Assembly (NCBI GenBank): GCA_002492465.1
Contig: DKYT01000019.1
Location: 1,000-64,999 of the forward strand
DNA length: 64,000 nucleotides
Direction of reading: 5' to 3'
Source of the DNA: Lachnospiraceae bacterium UBA7093
GTDB taxonomy: Bacteria > Bacillota > Clostridia > Lachnospirales > Lachnospiraceae
Both the position numbers and the translations under genes were made by a program. Each line of letters starts with the position of its first letter. Position 1 is the first letter of the stretch. Below are positions 57,722 to 64,000 of the stretch, one piece after another. The notes under the pieces were generated by a model. It was given only the letters and a program-made list of their open reading frames with translations. It searched no databases and was not told where the DNA came from.

Positions 57722-57750
57722 TTGACATTTTTATACAGTAACAGTATAAT
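57722..57750 (+). promoter_or_regulatory. sigma-A promoter of the peptide transporter operon
   Basis: Perfect TTGACA (57722-57727), 17-base spacer and TATAAT (57745-57750), 67 bases before the binding-protein start. A short hairpin (ATGCCGG/CCGGTAT, near 57770-57797) lies in the leader just before the ribosome site. Confidence 0.9.
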
Positions 57751-57816
57751 GAACCAACTGTGAAAATCAATGCCGGGTGTTAAAAGCAGCCGGTATTGTA
57801 TGATGGAGGAGATATT

Positions 57817-59415
57817 ATGAAGGAATTTATGAGAAAGATACTTGGTCTTTCTCTGGCGGCAGCGCTTGTCTTTTCCCTTGCGGGATGTGGCGCGAAGGAA
57901 GAAGCCGGAGGGAAGATCGTAAATGTAGGCGTAACAGATTCCCTGGGAGGATTGAATCCTTTTGTGATCGATCAGACGGAAATTAATAAATATGCAGTGG
58001 GATTGATGTTTTTGCCGCTGATGGAATTGGACAGCGAGTTGAACTTTCAGGGAATGCTGGCGGATTCCGTTACTACGGAGGATAATATTCACTTTGTGGT
58101 GCATATTAATGACGAAGCTGTATGGTCAGACGGAACGCCGGTTACGGCGGAGGATTTGGAATACACGGTTCGCCGCCTTGCAAGTCCTGTTGTGAATAAT
58201 ACAACGTTGATGCTCTATGCCTTTGAAGGCATAGGGGACGACGGATTTGTAGAAGAGGGAGCCGAGAGCGTTGCAGGCATCCGAATCCTTGACGATAAGA
58301 CGGTGGAATTTACGTCCAAATACCCTATGGCGCTTACCACCTTTGAAAACACCTATGCAAGATATCTTCACACTATGCCCAAGCATGTGATCGAGCAGTT
58401 CAGCGAGGAAGAGCTTTTGACGGCGGATTGGTTCAACCATCCGGATGTAATCAACGGTCCTTTTCTTTTAACGGGATTTGACAATGATCACTATATTTCC
58501 TATGAGGCAAATGAGAGCTATTGGAAAGGAGCGCCTAAAATTGATAAGCTGAACATCAGGATCGTGGATGCAAGCCAGATTTATGCAGGTCTTCAGTCGG
58601 GTGAGATCGATATAACCCATCACACCATGACGGCGATTCCACAGGAGGATTTTGAGAGCATAGAAGCCCTTGAGAATGTGGAGACGGTATATGGCGCGCC
58701 TATTACCAATCAGTCGGCGTTTATCCAGACGGCAAATATTCCCGATGCAAGAGTCCGCCAGGCGCTTGTGTATGCCATTGACAGACAGCAGCTGGTAGAT
58801 CAGCTGTTAAAGGGACACGGGGAGGTAGTGGACGGTTTTCTATCCTCGGCGAGCCCCTTCTTCAGCGAAGAAGTGACGCCGATTCCCTATGACCCTGAAA
58901 AGGCAAAAGCATTATTGGAGGAAGCGGGATGGGACGGTTCCCAGACCCTTCGGTTTTATGTGAATTCCGGCGACAGCACTTTTGTAAACGGAGCCCAGGT
59001 GCTGGTGGCACAGTGGGCGGCAGTGGGTATCAATGTGGAAGTTCAGACCGTTGACCTGGCAACCCTTATGACGGTTGCAGGATCTACAGATTATGATATT
59101 CTCGCAGTCCAGTATACCTATGCGCCTGTGGATCCCTATCCGGATGTAGACTGGCTGCTGAGCGGCGAGGGAAGCTGGACCGGTTATCACAGCGATGAGA
59201 TTAGTGAAGCCCTTGCGGGAACCCAGCAGACCAGCGATATTGAGAAGATCAAGGAGCTTTATGCTGTTGTAGATAAAAAGGTTCAGGAGGATGTTCCTAT
59301 GTTCTCCGCTTACATTATCAGCGCCCAGGGTGCAGTGAGCAAGCGTTTAAGCGGCGCAGCGCCCAGCGCATATGGATTCTTTAATAACGTACAGAATTGG
59401 GACGTGGCAGAATAA
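57817..59415 (+). CDS. oligopeptide ABC transporter substrate-binding lipoprotein
   Basis: A 532-residue family 5 binding protein; ATG 57817 is set by GGAGGAG. The signal peptide ends in lipobox LAGC (Cys about 23). Characteristic stretches: SDGTPVTAEDLEYTVRRLAS, the domain-crossing NGPFLLTGFDNDHYISYEAN, DARVRQALVYAIDRQQLV and YDPEKAKALLEEAGWDGSQ. It delivers peptides (or related amides) to the OppBC-type permease encoded downstream. The terminal M20D amidohydrolase of the operon hints at N-acylated or capped substrates. Confidence 0.92.
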   Translation: MKEFMRKILGLSLAAALVFSLAGCGAKEEAGGKIVNVGVTDSLGGLNPFVIDQTEINKYAVGLMFLPLMELDSELNFQGMLADSVTTEDNIHFVVHINDEAVWSDGTPVTAEDLEYTVRRLASPVVNNTTLMLYAFEGIGDDGFVEEGAESVAGIRILDDKTVEFTSKYPMALTTFENTYARYLHTMPKHVIEQFSEEELLTADWFNHPDVINGPFLLTGFDNDHYISYEANESYWKGAPKIDKLNIRIVDASQIYAGLQSGEIDITHHTMTAIPQEDFESIEALENVETVYGAPITNQSAFIQTANIPDARVRQALVYAIDRQQLVDQLLKGHGEVVDGFLSSASPFFSEEVTPIPYDPEKAKALLEEAGWDGSQTLRFYVNSGDSTFVNGAQVLVAQWAAVGINVEVQTVDLATLMTVAGSTDYDILAVQYTYAPVDPYPDVDWLLSGEGSWTGYHSDEISEALAGTQQTSDIEKIKELYAVVDKKVQEDVPMFSAYIISAQGAVSKRLSGAAPSAYGFFNNVQNWDVAE

Positions 59416-59431
59416 ATGGTGAGGAGAAGCG

Positions 59432-60412
59432 ATGTCACATTTATTGGAAGTACAGGGGCTGACCACCGCCTTTAAAGGTGATTACGGAGAAAATATCAGC
59501 GTAGATCATATTCACTTTCACGTAGATGAAGGAGAAGTTGTCTGCATTGTGGGCGAATCCGGATGTGGAAAAAGTGTAACTTCATTATCGATTATGGGAT
59601 TATTAGGAAGGGGCGGAGCCGTTACAGACGGCTCTGTCTTCTTTGCTGGTAAGAACCTTCTTTCCATGACTGAAAAAGAGCTGGATCAGATCAGAGGAGA
59701 TCAAATGACCATGATATTCCAGGATCCACTCACTTCCCTGAATCCTGTGTTTACAGTGGGAAGTCAAATTACGGAAAGTATCCGCGCCCATATGCATTTG
59801 TCAAAGGCAGATGCCGTAAAAAGAGCCGAACAGCTGTTGGGAAAGGTGGGAATGCCGGATCCCCATGGGATTATGAAAAAGTATCCCCATACCCTTTCCG
59901 GTGGAATGCGCCAGAGAGTGATGATTGCCATGGCGCTATCCTGTAACCCCAGGCTGCTGATTGCAGATGAACCGACCACGGCGCTGGATGTGACCATACA
60001 GGCGCAGATTATGGAACTGCTTGGGGAACTGCAAAAGGAAACGGGAATGTCTATGATTCTGATTACCCATGACATCGGACTGGTTGCCAATATGGCGGAT
60101 CGGGTTCTTGTGATGTATGCAGGTCAGATTATTGAAGAGGCTCCGGTGAAAGAGCTGTTTCAAAACCCCAGACACCCTTACACCAGAGCGCTGCTTGACA
60201 CGGTTCCCACCATACGGGATGATAAGGACAGACAATTGGTGTCTATCCCCGGTATTGTGCCGGAAAGCTATGACCGTATAGAAGGGTGCCGGTTTGCGGA
60301 TCGGTGCCGGTACAGAAGAGCGGAGTGTGACAGGCGGCAGGAGGATTACCAGTTTGCGCCTCACCATACAGGGAAATGTATCGTCATGAAGGAAGGGGGA
60401 ATACCTTTATGA
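59432..60412 (+). CDS. oligopeptide ABC transporter ATP-binding protein (OppD type)
   Basis: A 326-residue ATPase: Walker A IVGESGCGKSVTSLS, Q-loop MIFQDPLTSLNPV, signature HTLSGGMRQRVMIAMAL, Walker B LLIADEPTTALD and the switch His of LITHDIGLVAN. The C-terminal oligopeptide-transport extension has the Cys set (GCRFADRCRYRRAECDRR) that binds an iron-sulfur cluster in DppD/OppD-type proteins. It starts 16 bases after the binding protein and overlaps oppF. Confidence 0.94.
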   Translation: MSHLLEVQGLTTAFKGDYGENISVDHIHFHVDEGEVVCIVGESGCGKSVTSLSIMGLLGRGGAVTDGSVFFAGKNLLSMTEKELDQIRGDQMTMIFQDPLTSLNPVFTVGSQITESIRAHMHLSKADAVKRAEQLLGKVGMPDPHGIMKKYPHTLSGGMRQRVMIAMALSCNPRLLIADEPTTALDVTIQAQIMELLGELQKETGMSMILITHDIGLVANMADRVLVMYAGQIIEEAPVKELFQNPRHPYTRALLDTVPTIRDDKDRQLVSIPGIVPESYDRIEGCRFADRCRYRRAECDRRQEDYQFAPHHTGKCIVMKEGGIPL

Positions 60413-61425
60413 GTGAAAAAGAACAGATTCCTTTGATTCAGGTTGAGAATTTAAAAAAGTATTATCCCATAAAGGGAGGAATTTTAAACAATACCACCGG
60501 ATATGTGAAGGCAGTGGACGGCATGACTTTTTCTATTATGGAAGGGGAAACCCTTGGGCTTGTAGGGGAATCGGGCTGCGGCAAATCTACCATCGGAAAG
60601 CAGCTGGTAGGATTGGAGACGCCTACGGAGGGGAGGATCTATTATCAGGGAGAGGATCTTTTCGGACGAAAGGGGAAGGATCTTCAGAAGATCCGTACGC
60701 AGCTTCAGATGGTTTTTCAGGATCCCTATTCTTCTCTGAATCCAAGAAAGCATATATTTGAAATTCTTTCCCAGCCTATGCTGTATCACAAAGTATCCAC
60801 CAAAGAAAGCGTAGAGAAAGATATTCTGAAAATTTTGGATATGGTGGGGCTGCCCAGAAACGTTCTGGGAAGATATCCCCATGAATTCTCCGGAGGACAG
60901 AGGCAGAGGATCGGTATTGCCAAGGCGCTTTCCCTAAATCCAAGATTCATTGTCTGTGACGAACCGGTAAGCGCATTGGACGTTTCCATTCAGGCGCAGA
61001 TCTTAAATCTCCTAAAGAGCTTACAGAAGGAGCTGAATCTTACCCTCCTGTTTGTGGGGCACGGACTGGGGGCGGTAAACTATGTAAGCGATAGAATTGC
61101 CGTTATGTATTTGGGGAAAATTGTAGAGATGGGGGAGGCAAAGGAGATCTTTCAACACCCCGTACATCCCTATACAAAAGCCCTTTTGGACGCTGTCCCG
61201 GTGCCGGATCCCGGTGAAAAGGAAAAATCCCACAGGATTTTACAGGGAGAAATCGGAGACAGTGCGAATCCACCTTCGGGCTGCCGCTTTCATCCCAGGT
61301 GCGCTTATGCCACAGAGATCTGTGGACAGAAGGAGCCTAAAATGCAGGAGCTGAAAGCCGGTTCTTCACATGCTGTTGCATGTCCTATTGTGATGCTGAA
61401 ACAGGAGGTACAGGAAAGTGAGTAA
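60409..61425 (+). CDS. oligopeptide ABC transporter ATP-binding protein (OppF type)
   Basis: A 338-residue partner ATPase starting at ATG 60409, which overlaps the OppD stop in ATGA. Motifs are Walker A LVGESGCGKSTIGKQ, QMVFQDPYSSLNPRK, HEFSGGQRQRIGIAKAL, FIVCDEPVSALD and the switch His in FVGHGLGAVNY (where the family usually has SHDL). The C terminus again has a Cys-rich extension (GCRFHPRCAYATEICGQ). It overlaps the permease gene by 8 bases. Confidence 0.94.
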   Translation: MSEKEQIPLIQVENLKKYYPIKGGILNNTTGYVKAVDGMTFSIMEGETLGLVGESGCGKSTIGKQLVGLETPTEGRIYYQGEDLFGRKGKDLQKIRTQLQMVFQDPYSSLNPRKHIFEILSQPMLYHKVSTKESVEKDILKILDMVGLPRNVLGRYPHEFSGGQRQRIGIAKALSLNPRFIVCDEPVSALDVSIQAQILNLLKSLQKELNLTLLFVGHGLGAVNYVSDRIAVMYLGKIVEMGEAKEIFQHPVHPYTKALLDAVPVPDPGEKEKSHRILQGEIGDSANPPSGCRFHPRCAYATEICGQKEPKMQELKAGSSHAVACPIVMLKQEVQESE

Positions 61426-62365
61426 GTACATTATCAAGAGAATATTGATCGCCATTCCTGTGCTGATCGGTATTACCATAATTGATTATGCCATTATGTG
61501 TATGGCGGGAAGTCCTCTGGAAATGCTTCAGGGACCCAGGGTTTCGGAAGCGGCTGTAGAGGCGAAAAAAATAGCTTTGGGACTGGATAAACCCTTTTAT
61601 ATCCAGTATTTTGTATGGCTTGGGCAGCTTTTACAGGGGAATCTGGGCTATTCCATAAAATCCTACCAGTCGGTAAGCGAAATGATCGGAAGCCATATAG
61701 GTCCTACGCTGCTTCTGATGGGCGCTTCGCTGATAGTCAGCCTTTTGATTGCGGTTCCGGCGGGCATTTACAGCGCCATTCATCAGTACGAAAAGGGAGA
61801 CTATGCGGTCGTTACCCTTTCTTTTATGGGGAGCAGTATACCGGGATTTTTCCTGTCTTTGCTGCTGATTTATATTTTCACCGTAAAGCTCGGATGGCTG
61901 CCCTCCAGCGGAATGACTACGCTGGGGACGGAAGGAGGATTTGGGGATGTGCTGCAACACATGATTATGCCGGTGATTGTCCTTGCCGCTTCCATGGCAG
62001 GCAGCAACATCCGTTATATCAGAAGCGCGGTACTGGAAATTTTACAGCAGGATTATCTGCGTACGGCGAGGGCAAAGGGAATCGGTCGCTTTAAGGTGAT
62101 CAATAAGCACGCTCTGCGCAATGCGCTGGTACCGATTGTAACGGTAATCGGCATGGAGATACCGGTGCTGTTCGGAGGGGCGGTAATCATTGAACAGGTA
62201 TTTTCCTGGCCGGGGCTTGGGCTGATGACTATGAGCGCCATTACCAGCAGGGATTATCCTGTGATTATGGGCGTATGTCTTTTATCTGCGGTGGTAGTGC
62301 TGATTGCAAATCTGGTAACGGATATTTTGTATGCATTGGTTGACCCGACGATTCAGCTTGATTAG
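61418..62365 (+). CDS. oligopeptide ABC transporter permease (OppB type)
   Basis: A 315-residue permease, start GTG 61418 within the end of the OppF gene. The N-terminal amphipathic/membrane segment MSKYIIKRILIAIPVLIGIT is typical of OppB; six helices follow, with the EAA loop DYLRTARAKGIGRFKVINKH and the end DILYALVDPTIQLD. It pairs with the OppC-type gene 9 bases downstream. Confidence 0.94.
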   Translation: MSKYIIKRILIAIPVLIGITIIDYAIMCMAGSPLEMLQGPRVSEAAVEAKKIALGLDKPFYIQYFVWLGQLLQGNLGYSIKSYQSVSEMIGSHIGPTLLLMGASLIVSLLIAVPAGIYSAIHQYEKGDYAVVTLSFMGSSIPGFFLSLLLIYIFTVKLGWLPSSGMTTLGTEGGFGDVLQHMIMPVIVLAASMAGSNIRYIRSAVLEILQQDYLRTARAKGIGRFKVINKHALRNALVPIVTVIGMEIPVLFGGAVIIEQVFSWPGLGLMTMSAITSRDYPVIMGVCLLSAVVVLIANLVTDILYALVDPTIQLD

Positions 62366-62374
62366 GAGGGCGCC

Positions 62375-63241
62375 ATGGAAAGAAAAGATATTACAAACGA
62401 AAGTTATTTTCAAACGGTTTTCAGACGCTTCAGGCATCACCGTCTTGCCATGGTCAGCCTGGTGGTGGTGGCGGTCTTAGGGGGAGCGGCGTTGCTTGCC
62501 CCGGTTCTTGCACCCTATCAGCCGGATGAGATTGTAGGTACCTTCAGCGGAGCGCCCAGTAAAGAGTTTTGGCTGGGAACGGATCAGATTGGAAGAGATG
62601 TATTCAGCAGGCTTTTGTACGCAATGCGGATCTCTCTGCTGGTGGGAATTCTGGCAACCCTGATCTCCACGGCGGTGGGGGTAGTGCTGGGGCTGATTGC
62701 CGGGTATTTTGGGGGTGTGGCGGATATGCTGATTATGCGCTTTACGGATATGGTTATGTCCTTTCCCTACATCCTTTTGGTTCTGGTGGCGGCGGCTATC
62801 TTTAAGCCTGGACTTTGGAATATTATTTTGATTTTGGGATTTGTGGACTGGCCGGGAATCGCAAGGCTGGTAAGAGGAAATGTGCTGAACCTGCGGGAGA
62901 CAAATTTTATTAAGGGAAATATTGTGGCGGGTATGCCCCTCAGGCATATTCTGTTTTCGGAAATTCTTCCCAATACGGTGGCGCCTATTCTGGTATACGC
63001 TACTTCCGTGCTTGCACTCTCCATGCTGGATGAGGCGGCGCTGAGCTTTTTGGGATTGGGAGTGCAGCCGCCTACCGCAAGCCTTGGCAATATGTTGAAC
63101 GGCGCGCAGTCCCTTACGGTTCTTACCAGGCAGCCATGGCTTTGGATTCCTGCAGGGGTGCTGATCGTGGTACTGGTAATGGCGATCAATTTTATCGGGG
63201 ATGCCCTGCGGGATGCAGTGGATCCCAACAGCAGGAGATAA
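62375..63241 (+). CDS. oligopeptide ABC transporter permease (OppC type)
   Basis: A 288-residue permease with ribosome site AGGAGG. It shows the OppC N-terminal helix with FRHHRLAMVSLVVVAVLG, the PF-like external LGTDQIGRDVFSRLLYAMR and the EAA loop ETNFIKGNIVAGMPLRHILF, and ends DALRDAVDPNSRR. The amidohydrolase gene begins 3 bases after its stop. Confidence 0.94.
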   Translation: MERKDITNESYFQTVFRRFRHHRLAMVSLVVVAVLGGAALLAPVLAPYQPDEIVGTFSGAPSKEFWLGTDQIGRDVFSRLLYAMRISLLVGILATLISTAVGVVLGLIAGYFGGVADMLIMRFTDMVMSFPYILLVLVAAAIFKPGLWNIILILGFVDWPGIARLVRGNVLNLRETNFIKGNIVAGMPLRHILFSEILPNTVAPILVYATSVLALSMLDEAALSFLGLGVQPPTASLGNMLNGAQSLTVLTRQPWLWIPAGVLIVVLVMAINFIGDALRDAVDPNSRR

Positions 63242-63244
63242 ATT

Positions 63245-64000
63245 ATGGAGCTGGAAGAGAGATTAATCCAATATTTTGAATGGTTTCATCATAATCCGGA
63301 GTTATCCTATGAGGAGTATGAGACGACTGCTAAAATCAGAGAGATTCTGGAGAAAGAGGGATTGGTAATTCTGGATTGTCCTTTAGAGACAGGACTTGTA
63401 GCAGTTGTACAGGGGGAGAAGCCGGGAGCCGTTCAGGCATTGCGGTGCGATATAGACGGTCTGCCCATAACAGAGGAAACGGAGCTTCCTTATGCTTCTG
63501 CGCATAAGGGGAAAATGCATGCCTGCGGACATGATTTTCATATTGTGGCGGGGATTGGCTGTGGAATTCTCCTGAACCAAAGGAAAAGCCGGCTTGCCGG
63601 AAAGGTGAAGATTATTTTTCAGCCGGCGGAGGAGTCCTCTCTTGGCGCTCTCAAAATTCTGGAAACAGGGGTAATGGAAGATGTGGACAAAATATGGGGC
63701 ATCCATGGGGACCCTACCAATGAAACGGGCGTTCTGGGCATTCGTGAAGGGTATGTAACGGCGGCGGTGGATCGGTTTGTGATTCGGATAAAGGGCATGG
63801 GATGTCATGGAGCCCACCCTGATGATGGAACTGATCCTATCCCGGCAGCGGCAGCTACCGTACTTGCCTTGCAAACCATTGTGAGCAGAAATATCAATGC
63901 CTTTCATCCGGCACTGGTGAGCGTTACCAGGCTGGAGGCTGGGAATACCTGGAATGTAATCCCGGAGACGGCTGTTCTGGAGGGAACGGTCCGTACCATG
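63245..64000 (+). CDS. M20D amidohydrolase (N-acyl-amino acid / hippurate hydrolase-like), 3' partial
   Basis: At least 252 residues; the frame is still open at the window edge. ATG 63245 has AGGAG (63233-63237) overlapping the end of the permease gene. Metal-site motifs of the family are complete so far: RCDIDGLPITEET, MHACGHDFHIVAGIG, the catalytic FQPAEESSLGA and the His of IWGIHGDP; the dimerisation/lid domain begins at KGMGCHGAHPDDG. M20D enzymes release amino acids from N-acyl or amidated conjugates in the cytoplasm. Position as last gene of the peptide importer suggests it processes what is imported. Confidence 0.9.
   Translation, partial: MELEERLIQYFEWFHHNPELSYEEYETTAKIREILEKEGLVILDCPLETGLVAVVQGEKPGAVQALRCDIDGLPITEETELPYASAHKGKMHACGHDFHIVAGIGCGILLNQRKSRLAGKVKIIFQPAEESSLGALKILETGVMEDVDKIWGIHGDPTNETGVLGIREGYVTAAVDRFVIRIKGMGCHGAHPDDGTDPIPAAAATVLALQTIVSRNINAFHPALVSVTRLEAGNTWNVIPETAVLEGTVRTM

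Overview
The window reads as a chromosomal segment of a spore-forming, strictly anaerobic, Gram-positive gut bacterium, most likely a member of the Lachnospiraceae (Clostridia). This is inferred from the conserved sporulation/division block hup-rqcP-yabP-yabQ-divIC-spoIIE-tilS-hpt-ftsH, from spoVT and a CotS-like protein, from anaerobe-type oxygen defence (PerR, reversed-order rubrerythrin, rubredoxin), from a T-box in front of proS, and from sigma-A promoters with strong AGGAGG ribosome sites. No rRNA, tRNA, CRISPR array, transposase or prophage was recognised.

Layout. 1-6547: a host-glycan operon, made of an ABC sugar importer (binding protein cut by the window edge, two permeases, no ATPase), a 54-residue membrane protein, a GH112 galacto-N-biose/lacto-N-biose phosphorylase and an N-acetylhexosamine 1-kinase. 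6711-9272: an S-adenosylhomocysteine salvage pair (deaminase plus SahH-type hydrolase). 9392-10036: a phosphoribosyltransferase-fold protein with a damaged PRPP motif behind a double palindrome. 10091-11242 (minus): perR-rubrerythrin-rubredoxin. 11435-13659: a two-component system. 13683-18721: a 1115-residue J-like/TPR protein overlapping an HscC-type Hsp70. 18745-22120: RluA-type pseudouridine synthase, AI-2E family membrane protein, and a convergent O-antigen-ligase-like protein.

22288-23178 (minus) is an AT-rich two-gene cassette: a small protein followed, 9 bases later, by a PARP-like ADP-ribosyltransferase-fold protein. It is laid out like a toxin-antitoxin system and is the best candidate here for something undescribed. 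23315-27618: T-box, proS, cca, CotS-like kinase-fold protein. 27684-29054: PEGA lipoprotein ending in an NTVSG repeat. 29245-36225: the sporulation/division/housekeeping block, with an unusually short SpoIIE lacking the membrane domain and a promoter resembling the Spo0A-type long-spacer class. 36529-38682: GH13 glucanase-like enzyme. 38694-44624 (minus): SIMPL lipoprotein, then mutS2-response regulator-histidine kinase-trmL. 44791-47727: DUF6056-like membrane protein, radical SAM enzyme, spoVT. 47809-48429 (minus): C39-like protein. 48594-52906: polyamine importer with an extended PotA and a fused PotC-PotD. 52925-56480: MalY/PatB-type lyase, MFS exporter, cysK behind a dyad operator. 56591-57661: an isolated AT-rich HTH-GHKL ATPase-DUF4325 protein. 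57817-64000: an Opp-type peptide importer ending in an M20D amidohydrolase cut by the window edge.

Together the genes describe import and phosphorolysis of mucin or milk-type glycans, SAM-cycle recycling, polyamine and peptide uptake, cysteine synthesis, and the core machinery of sporulation and division. All functions are read from sequence alone, with no database search.
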